A stretch of DNA of 64,000 bases. Source: UBA4312 sp040266995. GTDB lineage: Bacteria > Bacillota_I > Bacilli_A > Erysipelotrichales > Erysipelotrichaceae. A program made the translations under genes and the position numbers. The DNA is taken from NCBI GenBank assembly GCA_040266995.1, contig JAWRHV010000010.1, forward strand, positions 1 through 64,000, in the 5' to 3' direction. Below are positions 15,845 to 24,769 of this stretch, one piece after another; the stretch's first letter is position 1; each line of letters begins with the position of its first letter. A model generated the notes under the pieces. The model ran no database searches. It was not told the DNA's origin and saw nothing but the letters and a program-made list of their open reading frames with translations.

Positions 15845-18800
15845 CTATTTATGTGTAAAGTAACGAACACCGTTGGCAAAGATATCCTGATCCTTGTTCC
15901 CCTCGATGTTCTGGAATAAACCGGCTTCATACCGTTCACTGTGGCCCATCTTTCCGAATATATGACCATCTTCACTGAGGATTCCCTCAATGGCCAGATC
16001 GGAACCGTTGATGTTATCCAATCCGTTCATAGTCGGTACACCAAATTCATTGACATACTGCGTAGCTACCTGTCCGTTCTTGACCAGCTTTTCAATGACT
16101 TCCGGGCTGGCTGTGAACTTTCCTTCTCCATGGCTCATCGCAATGGAATGCATAGAACCCGGAACAAATCCCTGCAGCCAAGGGCTCTTGTTGGAGGTGA
16201 TCCGTGTTCTGGCAATGTGGCTGACATGGCGGTTGATGTTGTTTCTAAACAAGGTTGGATTGGTTTCATCCAGTTTATTCACATCGCCATATGGCAGCAG
16301 TCCGCTCTTGATCAATGCCTGGAATCCGTTACAGATGCCCAGGATCAGTCCGTCATTGGCCCGCATAGTATCAATGGCCTGACTGATGATCGGATTACGT
16401 AATACGGTAGCGATGAACTTACCGGAGCCATCCGGTTCATCCCCGCTGGAGAATCCACCAACGACCATCAAAATCTGGGCTGTCTCAATTTCCTTTGCCA
16501 GTGTCTCGATGCTCTTCTGAATGTCTTCCACTGTAAGGTTATTGAAAATGACTTGTTTGACAACAGCGCCGGCTCGTTCAAACTTCTGCGTTGTATCATA
16601 TTCACAGTTCTGTCCCGGGAATACCGGAATCACAACCTTCGGTTTCTCCACCTGTACGCTGGACTGTGGCAGTTCTACATTGGTCAATTCGGTCTTGACG
16701 GCTTTGCCCTCTTTATCCACGATGACCGGGTAAATATCGTCATAGCGTTTCTGCCATGTATCCACGGCTTCTTTGATGGAAACCGTCTGTTCATTGATGA
16801 TGATATCCGGTTCCTGACGCGTAATTCCCAACAAGGTGAAGTGAGGATCTTCAATGGTTTCTTTGGCTTCCACCAGAATGGAACCGATATTGAATCCATA
16901 GACATCCTCCTCTGTTTCAATGGCTGCACCGATCTTGTTTCCAAAGCACATGCGTGCCAATGCGTACCCGATACCGCCAAACTTCACGCTGGCCGCCGAT
17001 ACGATCTTATCGTTGTGCATGTAGTCATGTACGGCCTTGAAGTTGGATTTCAGCTGTTCGTAATCCGGTGTATGATCCAGGTGTGGTGTATGTTTGACTA
17101 AATAAATATAGTTTCCGGCTTCCTTAAAGGCAGCGGAGCGGATCTCCTGTGTTTTCGCTGTCGTCACCGCAAAGGTGATCAGTGTGGGCGGTACATGAAT
17201 ATCCCGATATGTACCGGACATGCTGTCCTTGCCACCAATAGCCGGTGTTTCAAAGGCCAGCTGGGCATCGATCAATCCCAGTAAAGCCTGGAATGGATTG
17301 CCCCATTTTTCATCGACCTTTCCTAAATGTTCAAAGTATTCCTGGTTGGATAGACGGCATGTGCTGTAATCAGCCCCCAAAGCCGTGATCCGTGCCAAGG
17401 CCTCTACCACGGAATAAGAAGCCCCCAGGTATGGCGAATACTTGCTGAGCTTCGGATCGTATCCGTACGTCATCAAGGAACACGTATTGGTAAAGCCGAA
17501 TACCGGTATCTTCTGTACCGATCCTTCTTCCGGCGTCAGCTGGTATTTTCCCCCAAACGGCATCAGAACCGTGCTCTTTCCGATGGAAGCATCGAACATT
17601 TCGCTCAATCCGATCTGGCAGGCCACATTCGGGTCCTGTAAGACCGTCAACAAATCGGTATCGGTTTTCGCAAATGGCTGTTCATCGTATTCCGATTCCA
17701 CAACCTTCACGTTCTGATGTTGGCGAACACCATTGGTATTTAAGAACGTCCGGGACATATCCACAATGGTCTTGCCTCGCCATTTCATCACCAAACGGTT
17801 GGTATCCGTTACATCCGCCACTTTGATGGCATCCAGGTTTTCTTCATGGGCCAGCTGCAGGAAGCGATCGAAATCACCGGCTTCGATACAGACAGCCATA
17901 CGTTCCTGGGACTCACTGATAGCTAGTTCCGTGCCATCCAGACCCTGGTATTTCACCGGTACGACATCCAGATTGATATCCAGACCATCAGCCAGTTCGC
18001 CTACGGCAACACTGACACCACCGGCACCAAAATCGTTACATATTTTGATCAAGCGTGTACATTCCGGATTCCGGAATAAACGCTGCAGTTTTCTTTCAAT
18101 CAGGGCATTTCCCTTTTGTACTTCACTGGAGCACTTCTCCAAAGAGGTTTCATTATGCTCTTTGGAAGAACCGGTTGCCCCACCGATGCCGTCACGGCCG
18201 GTCGCCCCACCGATCAATACGATAATATCGCCCGGCTCCGCATGCTCTCTTTTTACATGGCTTTTCGGCGCGGCCGCTACGACACCACCGACTTCCAGAC
18301 GTTTTGCCACATAGCCTTCATCAAAGATTTCTTCCACAAAGGTCGTTGCCAGACCGATCTGGTTTCCATAGCTGGAATATCCATGCGCGGCTTCCTTGGA
18401 AATTTTCGATTGTGGCAGCTTGTGTTCCATCGTTTCCGCAATCGGTTTGGTAATATCCCCGGCTCCGGTAATGCGCATGGCCTGATAGACATAAGCACGT
18501 CCGGATAACGGGTCACGGATAGCACCGCCAATACACGTTGAAGCACCACCGAATGGTTCGATTTCCGTCGGGTGGTTGTGTGTTTCATTTTTAAACATCA
18601 GCAGCCAGTCTTCGTCCTTCCCGTCCACATCGACTTTGATTTCGATGGAGCAGGCGTTGATTTCATCGCTGATCTCTAAATTTTCCAGCTTTCCTTGTTT
18701 GCGTAGATATTTGCCGGCAATGGTTGCCATATCCATCAAGGTGCGCTCTTTTCGGTTTCCGTGCACTTCCTGGCGCAGTCCCAAATATGTTTCGTATGAT

Positions 18801-19534
18801 TTCTGCAGCTGTTCTTTTAACGTATCCAGCTTAAAATCAACATTTTCCAATACAGTTTCAAAAGTGGTATGACGGCAATGATCGGACCAATACGTATCGA
18901 GTACTCTAATTTCCGTCAATGTAGGATCTCTTTTTTCCGTATCGGCAAAATACGTCTGCACAAATTCGATATCATCCTGTGACATCGCCAGTCCCAGCTG
19001 GTTGCGGATTTCTTCTAATTCCTCTTTGGATTTTTCTGTAAATCCATCCAGTACCGGTACATCCTCAACCGAGATGTCCAGTTCGTCTTCCAAAATGCTC
19101 AGATCCTTCTTACGCGCTTCGACCGGGTTGATCAGATATTTTTCAATGGCCGGAAGCTGACTGGCTTCCACATTCTCAAATACCAACAAAGTACCGGAGT
19201 GGATCCGCACGGTCTGCTTATTATTCAAAAGCATCAGACACTGCATGGCACTGTCCGCTCTTTGGTCATATTGTCCCGGCAGATATTCATACGCCAGATA
19301 ATCTTTTCCCTCTACATCCACGGAATCATAAACGGTATCGGTTACCACTTCACTGCAGACCGCCGTCTTCAACAGTTCGATATCCGATGCGTCGGCATTG
19401 AATACATCATAGATGTTATAGCGTTTCAGACTAAAATCCTTTGCCAGCCCCAGCTGCTGCTTCAATTCGTTCTGCAGGGATCTGCCTTCGGTACGAAACG
19501 ATTCCTTCTTCTGTACAAAAAATCTAGTATCCAT
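15845..19534 (-). CDS. purL: Phosphoribosylformylglycinamidine synthase, one-chain PurL with glutaminase
   Basis: Converts FGAR, glutamine and ATP to FGAM. At 1229 residues it is the large form that fuses synthetase and glutaminase, so no separate purQ or purS is needed. The synthetase core has FKNETHNHPTEIEPFGG and DSMSGTYRDIHVPP. The class I glutaminase begins VVIPVFPGQNCEYDTT, with nucleophile Cys in ILGICNGFQAL and the histidine region in HSIAMSHGEGKF. The large form is typical of proteobacteria and of some Clostridia and Erysipelotrichia; Bacillus uses the split form. AAGGAGAC precedes ATG 19534. It lies 12 bases after purE. Confidence 0.97.
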   Translation of the reverse strand: MDTRFFVQKKESFRTEGRSLQNELKQQLGLAKDFSLKRYNIYDVFNADASDIELLKTAVCSEVVTDTVYDSVDVEGKDYLAYEYLPGQYDQRADSAMQCLMLLNNKQTVRIHSGTLLVFENVEASQLPAIEKYLINPVEARKKDLSILEDELDISVEDVPVLDGFTEKSKEELEEIRNQLGLAMSQDDIEFVQTYFADTEKRDPTLTEIRVLDTYWSDHCRHTTFETVLENVDFKLDTLKEQLQKSYETYLGLRQEVHGNRKERTLMDMATIAGKYLRKQGKLENLEISDEINACSIEIKVDVDGKDEDWLLMFKNETHNHPTEIEPFGGASTCIGGAIRDPLSGRAYVYQAMRITGAGDITKPIAETMEHKLPQSKISKEAAHGYSSYGNQIGLATTFVEEIFDEGYVAKRLEVGGVVAAAPKSHVKREHAEPGDIIVLIGGATGRDGIGGATGSSKEHNETSLEKCSSEVQKGNALIERKLQRLFRNPECTRLIKICNDFGAGGVSVAVGELADGLDINLDVVPVKYQGLDGTELAISESQERMAVCIEAGDFDRFLQLAHEENLDAIKVADVTDTNRLVMKWRGKTIVDMSRTFLNTNGVRQHQNVKVVESEYDEQPFAKTDTDLLTVLQDPNVACQIGLSEMFDASIGKSTVLMPFGGKYQLTPEEGSVQKIPVFGFTNTCSLMTYGYDPKLSKYSPYLGASYSVVEALARITALGADYSTCRLSNQEYFEHLGKVDEKWGNPFQALLGLIDAQLAFETPAIGGKDSMSGTYRDIHVPPTLITFAVTTAKTQEIRSAAFKEAGNYIYLVKHTPHLDHTPDYEQLKSNFKAVHDYMHNDKIVSAASVKFGGIGYALARMCFGNKIGAAIETEEDVYGFNIGSILVEAKETIEDPHFTLLGITRQEPDIIINEQTVSIKEAVDTWQKRYDDIYPVIVDKEGKAVKTELTNVELPQSSVQVEKPKVVIPVFPGQNCEYDTTQKFERAGAVVKQVIFNNLTVEDIQKSIETLAKEIETAQILMVVGGFSSGDEPDGSGKFIATVLRNPIISQAIDTMRANDGLILGICNGFQALIKSGLLPYGDVNKLDETNPTLFRNNINRHVSHIARTRITSNKSPWLQGFVPGSMHSIAMSHGEGKFTASPEVIEKLVKNGQVATQYVNEFGVPTMNGLDNINGSDLAIEGILSEDGHIFGKMGHSERYEAGLFQNIEGNKDQDIFANGVRYFTHK

Positions 19535-19546
19535 ACAAATGTCTCC

Positions 19547-20035
19547 TTACTCAACCACTGAATCGGCTAAAACTTTTTCTGCCTGCGCAGCCTTGAAGTC
19601 TTCAATCTTCTTTTGTACTTTCGGATCGGCTACACCGATGATCTGTGTGGCCAGAATGGCTGCGTTCTTCGGTCCGGCTTTGCCGATGGCTACCGTCGCC
19701 ACAGGGACACCGGATGGCATCTGAACCGTAGACAACAAAGAGTCCATGCCGCCTAAGGCTGAAGTCTGGATCGGAATTCCGATGACCGGCAGCGGTGTAG
19801 AGCTGGCAATCACACCCGCTAAGTGGGCAGCCCCTCCTGCAGCCGCGATAATGACCTGAATTCCATTGTCTTTGGCTTCTTGCGACACCTGTAATACCGC
19901 ATTCGGTGTACGATGCGCACTCAGCACGCGCACGCTGTATCCGATTCCGAATTCATCCAGCTGCTGCATACAGCCTTCCATAGCAGGCATATCGGAACGC
20001 GAGCCCATCACAATCAATACTCGTTTATTCTCCAT
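19547..20035 (-). CDS. purE: N5-CAIR mutase PurE, class I
   Basis: Interconverts N5-CAIR and CAIR in the purine pathway. 162 residues. The active-site loop VLIVMGSRSDMPAME and AGGAAHLAGVIAS with SALGGMDSLLSTVQMPSG are class I signatures. Start ATG 20035 follows AAGGAAG with a 7-base gap; a longer frame upstream would cover the terminator hairpin. First structural gene of the operon. Its mRNA leader carries a small ORF and an intrinsic terminator, so expression is probably controlled by attenuation. purK is not in the window. Confidence 0.96.
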   Translation of the reverse strand: MENKRVLIVMGSRSDMPAMEGCMQQLDEFGIGYSVRVLSAHRTPNAVLQVSQEAKDNGIQVIIAAAGGAAHLAGVIASSTPLPVIGIPIQTSALGGMDSLLSTVQMPSGVPVATVAIGKAGPKNAAILATQIIGVADPKVQKKIEDFKAAQAEKVLADSVVE

Positions 20036-20057
20036 GATTTTTCTTCCTTTCTTGCGC

Positions 20058-20085
20058 AAAAAAAGCGCACCTATATTAGGCACGC
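20058..20085 (-). terminator. Attenuator terminator in the purine leader
   Basis: Minus-strand GCGTGCCTA-ATA-TAGGTGCGC: nine pairs including two G-T wobbles, then seven T. It lies between the promoter and purE, 22 bases before the purE start, and contains the end and the stop codon of the leader ORF. Confidence 0.75.
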
Positions 20086-20130
20086 TATAGAGTTCACTAC
20101 ATTTACATTTGTTAATCTTCTTAAGACCAT
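20071..20130 (-). CDS. Purine operon leader peptide, 19 codons
   Basis: Small ORF with an excellent ribosome site (GGAGG, 8 bases before ATG 20130). The peptide reads MVLRRLTNVNVVNSIACLI and ends at TAG 20071-20073. Its last six codons form the 5' arm and loop of the attenuator hairpin, and the TAG starts the 3' arm. A ribosome at the stop would therefore block the terminator. The sequence holds four Val and three Asn but no Gly, Gln or Asp, so simple starvation for a purine-precursor amino acid is not the sensor. Function is inferred from position; the peptide matches nothing I know. Confidence 0.6.
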   Translation of the reverse strand: MVLRRLTNVNVVNSIACLI

Positions 20131-20160
20131 AAGTAAGACCTCCAAAATCTCTACGAACCC

Positions 20161-20189
20161 ATTTTACATGAAATCATTTTTGTTGACAA
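20161..20189 (-). promoter_or_regulatory. Promoter of the purine operon
   Basis: TTGTCA (20184-20189) and TAAAAT (20161-20166) with a 17-base spacer. Transcription would start near 20154, giving a leader of about 120 bases, too short for a riboswitch aptamer plus the ORF and terminator. Confidence 0.75.
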
Positions 20190-20200
20190 TCAAGTTTTTC

Positions 20201-20749
20201 TTATTTTTTTCGACTCTGTTTACTAAGTATCGTGAAGACCTGTTCCAGATCTGTCGGATATATGATCCGATCGAGAAATTCTTGTTGAACAAACTGCCGA
20301 TCAGCCATCATCTGATACATATTTTTCAATGGATCATAAAATCCGTTCAGATTATATACAATACATGGTTTTTTTGTCTGGTCCAAACGAACCAGGGATA
20401 TAATTTCCACGATTTCTTCTAACGTTCCCGGTCCTCCCGGTAAGGCAACAAACGCATCGGATTTATCAATCATCAGCTGTTTCCGTACTGACATGGTCTT
20501 TACCACTTCGGTTTCTGTTAAGCCATCGTGTTTACTTTCCATTTTACATAGAAATTCAGGAATGACTCCGTATACCTTTCCACCGGCTTCCAGCACACCA
20601 TCGGCTACAGCCCCCATCAGACCTCGTCTGCCTGCGCCATATACCAGATCATGTCCATGATTACCGATCCATAATCCCAGTTCACGGGCCATCTCCATAT
20701 ATACAGGCCGATCGCCGATAGAAGCTCCACAATATACAGCTATATTCAT
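20201..20749 (-). CDS. LOG family (LONELY GUY-type) nucleotide phosphoribohydrolase
   Basis: The family hydrolyses nucleoside 5'-monophosphates at the N-glycosidic bond, releasing base and ribose 5-phosphate. 182 residues. The signature loop PGGPGTLEEIVEI is intact, with GAGRRGLMGAVADG as the Rossmann glycine motif and SVRKQLMIDKSDAF supplying the active-site arginine. The ribosome site is weak (GGTGAT). It lies upstream of the purine operon on the same strand but separated by the operon's own promoter, so any link to purine metabolism is only suggestive. Confidence 0.9.
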   Translation of the reverse strand: MNIAVYCGASIGDRPVYMEMARELGLWIGNHGHDLVYGAGRRGLMGAVADGVLEAGGKVYGVIPEFLCKMESKHDGLTETEVVKTMSVRKQLMIDKSDAFVALPGGPGTLEEIVEIISLVRLDQTKKPCIVYNLNGFYDPLKNMYQMMADRQFVQQEFLDRIIYPTDLEQVFTILSKQSRKK

Positions 20750-20836
20750 AAAGTATCACCAACCATTCTATTTAGTCCAAATTCATCATATCATATTCTG
20801 TCAACATGGCCATACAAAATCCGGATCCAGTGTGAT

Positions 20837-21268
20837 TTACCAATATGTATCTCGCTGTTCCAGCTCCACCAACGCTTCATACAGCTGTTGTTGCAGCTCC
20901 GCTTTTTTCAGGCTGTTCACATAGCTTCGGATCTCTTTTAAATGTTGTTGATATTCTTGTTCCTGCTGCTGCTCTGCTTTTTTCGCTTCCTCTAACAGAT
21001 GGTCTGCTTCCTCGGGAAACGCGGTAAAATACAACCCAACCATATGTTTACAAACCACAAATCGCCCATGCGCAAATGGACATGTACACGTGGACGTTTT
21101 GGGTTTCTTCAAGATGATATGCACATCATAGGTTTCCCCCTGGCTTCCTTTGACCTGTCCTTCATATTCTCCTTTGCCTAGATCATGACAAAAGAGCACT
21201 TTCTTTTGATGATAAATATCCATGCCCCGCCAAAGGGACTTAACACTTGCTGAATCATAAAAGGCCAT
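20837..21268 (-). CDS. SWIM zinc-finger domain protein
   Basis: The zinc-binding SWIM motif CxCx(n)CxH is seen as CTCPFAHGRFVVCKHMVGLY at about residues 60-79. The rest is a short beta-rich N-terminal part and a glutamine- and glutamate-rich helical tail, probably coiled coil, about residues 85-135. 143 residues. SWIM proteins bind DNA or protein partners; no enzymatic domain is attached here. AGGAGG precedes ATG 21268. The role is unknown. Confidence 0.85.
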   Translation of the reverse strand: MAFYDSASVKSLWRGMDIYHQKKVLFCHDLGKGEYEGQVKGSQGETYDVHIILKKPKTSTCTCPFAHGRFVVCKHMVGLYFTAFPEEADHLLEEAKKAEQQQEQEYQQHLKEIRSYVNSLKKAELQQQLYEALVELEQRDTYW

Positions 21269-21324
21269 ACTTCCTCCTTCTTCTTTTTAATTCTTCCTGA
21301 TCTTTTCTTTCCTGTTCTACACCT

Positions 21325-21990
21325 CTAAGCGCTTTCTTCGACTTTGTCCAGGTATTCTTCCAATGTCAGATCCTGTTCAGCCATCTCCATTGCCGCTTCT
21401 TTCCCTACATAGCGTATATGCCAAGGTTCATAATGGTATCCCGTAATCTCTTCTTTTTCTTTTGGGAACCGTAAGATAAAACCATGCTCTGCCAGTTCTT
21501 CATTCATGATTTCAAATGGCTCTGTCATGGTCAGCAGCTGGTCATTCATATTGAAACGCTGCCCGTCGATATCCAGGCAGACATCAATTGCCAGACCTGT
21601 ATGATGCTCCGAATATCCCGGTACAGCCACATATGCTTCCACATACTCTTTTCCAAGCAGCTCCGTCCATTCATCCCAGATCGTCTGCTGCTCTTCTATC
21701 GTACGATAGGTACTTTCCAGCTCAATATCCAAGCCTTTTTCCAGCACAGCTTGCCGCAGCTCGACAAAATGCTCTAATGTTTCCCTTTCCACAAGAAAGG
21801 TTTCTCCATATATATTGTCCGCTTCCACAAGCTCTATTTGCTCTTCCCAGCCATCCGGCAGTTTATGGGTCCGGTTTACCAAAACCAGGTAATCCACCGC
21901 CGGCTCTTTTGACGGCATCTTTTTTTCCTGCCCCATTCCACCGAACCAAACCGTCCCTATCAAAAAGACTTGTATCAGTTTTCGGATCAT
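21325..21990 (-). CDS. D-alanyl-D-alanine carboxypeptidase, VanY/M15B type
   Basis: Trims the terminal D-Ala of peptidoglycan stem peptides outside the cell. Residues 1-20 form a signal anchor or signal peptide. The zinc-site motifs are SEHHTGLAIDVCLD (His, Asp) and EPWHIRYVG (catalytic Glu-x-x-His), with STYRTIEEQQ earlier. 221 residues. A GGGGG stretch precedes ATG 21990. It follows the GNAT gene by 21 bases on the same strand. No vancomycin-resistance genes are near, so a housekeeping cell-wall role is likely. Confidence 0.9.
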   Translation of the reverse strand: MIRKLIQVFLIGTVWFGGMGQEKKMPSKEPAVDYLVLVNRTHKLPDGWEEQIELVEADNIYGETFLVERETLEHFVELRQAVLEKGLDIELESTYRTIEEQQTIWDEWTELLGKEYVEAYVAVPGYSEHHTGLAIDVCLDIDGQRFNMNDQLLTMTEPFEIMNEELAEHGFILRFPKEKEEITGYHYEPWHIRYVGKEAAMEMAEQDLTLEEYLDKVEESA

Positions 21991-22011
21991 TTTCCATCCC
22001 CCTTTTCCTCT

Positions 22012-22491
22012 TTATAATTGCATAAGATAATGGACATCACAGGAAAAATGGCTTGTGTTTCCCATGGCGTAGGATATCCTGTGAAATCCATGTTTTTCAT
22101 AAAAGCGCTGTGCTTCCACCATTGTATCCAATGTTTCCAGATAACATCGATCATAATAGGTTCTGGCATAGGATAAAGCGGTGTCTAACAGTTGAGAAGC
22201 AACCCCTTTAGATCGTATGGCAGGGACACAATACATCTTCTGCAGTTCACAGGTCCTCTTATCCGTCTTCAAAGGACCGATTCCTACACCACCAACGACG
22301 ATGCCGTTTTCATCCTCTGCCACCCAGTACGCCTGTCCGGGCTTGTTATAAATCTTTGAAAACCGTCCCAGATCAGGATCGTCCCACGCCGTTCCTTCGT
22401 GGTTCCCACCATACTCGATCAGGCATTGGCGGATGATCGTCTCGATGACCGGATCATCTTTTTCTTGAATAAGACGTATTGTACATGTCAT
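22012..22491 (-). CDS. GNAT family N-acetyltransferase
   Basis: Acetyl-CoA-dependent acyltransferase of unknown substrate. 159 residues. The acetyl-CoA pyrophosphate loop is RSKGVASQLL in motif A, preceded by the strand CELQKMYCVP, and the C-terminal FYEKHGF element is typical. The N-terminus IRLIQEKDDPVIETIIRQCL is the usual first strand and helix. It is upstream of the VanY-like gene and probably co-transcribed. Confidence 0.88.
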   Translation of the reverse strand: MTCTIRLIQEKDDPVIETIIRQCLIEYGGNHEGTAWDDPDLGRFSKIYNKPGQAYWVAEDENGIVVGGVGIGPLKTDKRTCELQKMYCVPAIRSKGVASQLLDTALSYARTYYDRCYLETLDTMVEAQRFYEKHGFHRISYAMGNTSHFSCDVHYLMQL

Positions 22492-22543
22492 ATCGGCTCC
22501 TCGTTTCTTACCCCATCATATCATTAAGTGTTACCTACGCATA

Positions 22544-22570
22544 GAAAAAGCAGGTATGGAAACCTGCTTT
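22544..22570 (-). terminator. Terminator of the surface protein gene
   Basis: Minus-strand AAAGCAGGT/ACCTGCTTT stem with a 6-base loop and a TTTTTC tail. Confidence 0.8.
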
Positions 22571-22581
22571 ATACACAATGA

Positions 22582-24636
22582 TTATTCGATCGTTGTGCCG
22601 TTGATTGTCTGATGTTCGTATTTTGAGAAGTGATCTTCTGTATCCTGTTCTGGTTCTTCCTCCTGTTCCGGTTCTTCGTCTTCTTCTTTTTCTTCATAAG
22701 AGTCGACTTCCTTCAGGTTTCCGTCCTTTAATACATACCAGGCGGCCTTCTTAACAGAACCATTTTCTTCTACTTCTCGAGCGATGATACCATCTTTACA
22801 TAAATAGAATGTTCCTTCGCCCTCTAAGTCTACTTCTTCTGCCACATCATCTTTGATGATATACATAGCTGAAATTTCACCTGTTTTCGCTGTTTGCTCC
22901 ATCAGAATCAGCACGTCTTCTCCGTTGATCGTTTCAATCGAATACTTCTTACCAACGTTAGTCTTCAAGATGTCTTCAAAGGCTTTATCACCCTCTGCCA
23001 GATTATAAGGGTTTTCCTCTTTTTCTTCTTCCTCTTTATTTGAAGATTCATCCTCACCGGTCTGATCATCGGTTGTATCGTCCTTTGTCTCTTCATCATC
23101 GGCTGGTTTTGGATCCTCTACCGGTGCAACGATCGGAGCTCCAACATCCTTTTTCTCTTCTTTATTCTCTTTTTCTTCTTTGTTCGGAGTCTCTGTATTT
23201 GTATCGGTATTCTGATCATCACCTGTTGAAGGATCTACCGGATCTGTATCATCCGTGTTCGGATTGTCTGTGTTCTGGCCATCGTTATTCTGGTCATCCT
23301 TATTCTGGTTATCCGTGTTCGGATCCTCTGTATTCTGATTATCCGTGTTTTCGTCGTCCTTTGTCTCTTCTTCTTTCTTCTCTTCTTCGTCTATCTTCTT
23401 CTCTTCTTCTTTGGTATCCTGGTCGTCTGTCTTCTTTTCTTCTTCCTTCTTTTCTTCTTCTTTCTTTTCTTCCTTATCTTCTTTCTGCTGTTCGGCGGCT
23501 ACCGGTACATATTGACATTCAACAGAAATTGTATATTCCTGACCGTCTACTGTTACCTTTGTAGAAGCTGTCACAACCTGTGTTTCTTCTTCCTCAGCGG
23601 CTTTAATTTCCTTTGGTGCTGTATACGTAACACCCATCGCTGCCGCGATCAATAAAGACATCAAGATCTTTTTAGCTTTCTTGCGGGATAATCCGATAGC
23701 TACACCGGCAATAATAACAGCGCCGACACCCAATCCAATGTACAATCCGGTATTGGAATCCGATGTATCCGCTCCGGTGTTGACTGGTGTATTAAAGATA
23801 GCCAATGTATAGCTTGCCGTTGCGCTCTTATACGTTTCATCACTTGCCTTGTATGCGGTAATCGTTACCTTGCCGGTATGTTTGATATCCACTTCTCCTG
23901 TATCCGGATTGATAAAAGCTACATATGGATTTGATGAATAATAGGTGATCTTTCCGGATCCTTCTCCCTTTTGGGTCAACGGATTCACAAAGTTTTTATC
24001 CTCTTTCCATTTTGCGATATAATCCTTCTCAAATTTCAAGGTCTGTGCTTTCTTTTCGGTCTTTTCCTTATAAACATCCAGGGTAAAAGACGTTGAATAT
24101 TCATAATATTCATCGCTTTCCGGAATCGTTGCGGTAATTATAACGCCTTCTCCAGGGCCGACCAACGTCACGGTACCATCCGAAGCAACCGTGGCAACCT
24201 TCGTATTGCTGGAAGTATAGGTCACGGTTCCACTATAGTTCAAAGAATTTTTGAAGGTTGCGGAAGACAGCTTTTTCACGATGTGTGATTTCTTGAACAC
24301 AATGCCTTCCCTTTGTTTCTTTTCCTTGCTCTTCATCTGGAAGCTGGATGTTACCTTATCGCCTGCAGGTACGGTGGCAAAGGAATTTACCTTAGCATCG
24401 CTCGTATTTTCCAGACCCTTAACGTTTGACAAAGAGATTTGTACATCGTCCATGTCTGTTGTGGTTTTATTTTCCATCTGTACCGTTACATCGATTGGTT
24501 CCCTCAATTCGTAACTTGATTTATTTGTCTTGACTGTCAGTTTCGGACTTCCTCCATCTGCAGATAGAGACATTTGCGGCGCGAATAAAAACGCACACAT
24601 GAAAAAACTCAATAAAAATACCCCTAACTTTTTCAT
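22582..24636 (-). CDS. Surface protein: Ig-like domains, double membrane segment, acidic repeats
   Basis: 684 residues. Signal peptide 1-25; residues 30-105 resemble a beta-sandwich. Two Ig-like (BIG_2-type) repeats follow at about 110-190 and 195-282 (TYTSSNTKVATVASDG, TYYSSNPYVAFINPDTG). Then comes a hydrophobic helix 298-316, the basic loop SRKKAKK, and a second hydrophobic helix 323-340 that ends like a cleaved signal peptide. Residues 382-540 are low-complexity Glu/Lys/Asp/Asn repeats. A folded C-terminal domain covers about 545-660. Both large parts are predicted outside, joined by a short cytoplasmic turn. It looks like a fusion of a sorted surface protein and a second exported protein. 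No LPXTG motif is seen. AAGGAG precedes ATG 24636. Confidence 0.8.
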   Translation of the reverse strand: MKKLGVFLLSFFMCAFLFAPQMSLSADGGSPKLTVKTNKSSYELREPIDVTVQMENKTTTDMDDVQISLSNVKGLENTSDAKVNSFATVPAGDKVTSSFQMKSKEKKQREGIVFKKSHIVKKLSSATFKNSLNYSGTVTYTSSNTKVATVASDGTVTLVGPGEGVIITATIPESDEYYEYSTSFTLDVYKEKTEKKAQTLKFEKDYIAKWKEDKNFVNPLTQKGEGSGKITYYSSNPYVAFINPDTGEVDIKHTGKVTITAYKASDETYKSATASYTLAIFNTPVNTGADTSDSNTGLYIGLGVGAVIIAGVAIGLSRKKAKKILMSLLIAAAMGVTYTAPKEIKAAEEEETQVVTASTKVTVDGQEYTISVECQYVPVAAEQQKEDKEEKKEEEKKEEEKKTDDQDTKEEEKKIDEEEKKEEETKDDENTDNQNTEDPNTDNQNKDDQNNDGQNTDNPNTDDTDPVDPSTGDDQNTDTNTETPNKEEKENKEEKKDVGAPIVAPVEDPKPADDEETKDDTTDDQTGEDESSNKEEEEKEENPYNLAEGDKAFEDILKTNVGKKYSIETINGEDVLILMEQTAKTGEISAMYIIKDDVAEEVDLEGEGTFYLCKDGIIAREVEENGSVKKAAWYVLKDGNLKEVDSYEEKEEDEEPEQEEEPEQDTEDHFSKYEHQTINGTTIE

Positions 24637-24670
24637 ATTTATTCTCCTTTATTGTATAGCTTGTATATTC

Positions 24671-24699
24671 ATTATGTCATTTTACCGACAATTAATCAA
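24671..24699 (-). promoter_or_regulatory. Promoter of the surface protein gene
   Basis: TTGATT (24694-24699) and CATAAT (24671-24676), 17-base spacer. Confidence 0.6.
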
Positions 24700-24723
24700 A
24701 TAGAACCGTCCCATTTATATGTG

Positions 24724-24767
24724 TTTTTGTGTATTATTACACAAAAAAACGGAAGTTTCTTCCGTTT
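24724..24767 (-). terminator. Tandem terminators at the end of the FHA operon
   Basis: On the minus strand AAACGGAAG/CTTCCGTTT is followed by T, and at once by a second hairpin (TTTTTGTGTA/TACACAAAAA, loop of four) whose arm contains the first T-run. Confidence 0.75.
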
Positions 24768-24769
24768 CC

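Noticed and set aside
20036..20160. Guanine or PRPP riboswitch upstream of purE
   Set aside because: The leader is only about 120 bases and is filled by the leader ORF and terminator; none of the purine-aptamer core words is seen.
23040..23564. Plus-strand open frame rich in His, Leu and Ser
   Set aside because: It is the reverse of the acidic repeats in the surface protein; repeat DNA stays open in several frames.
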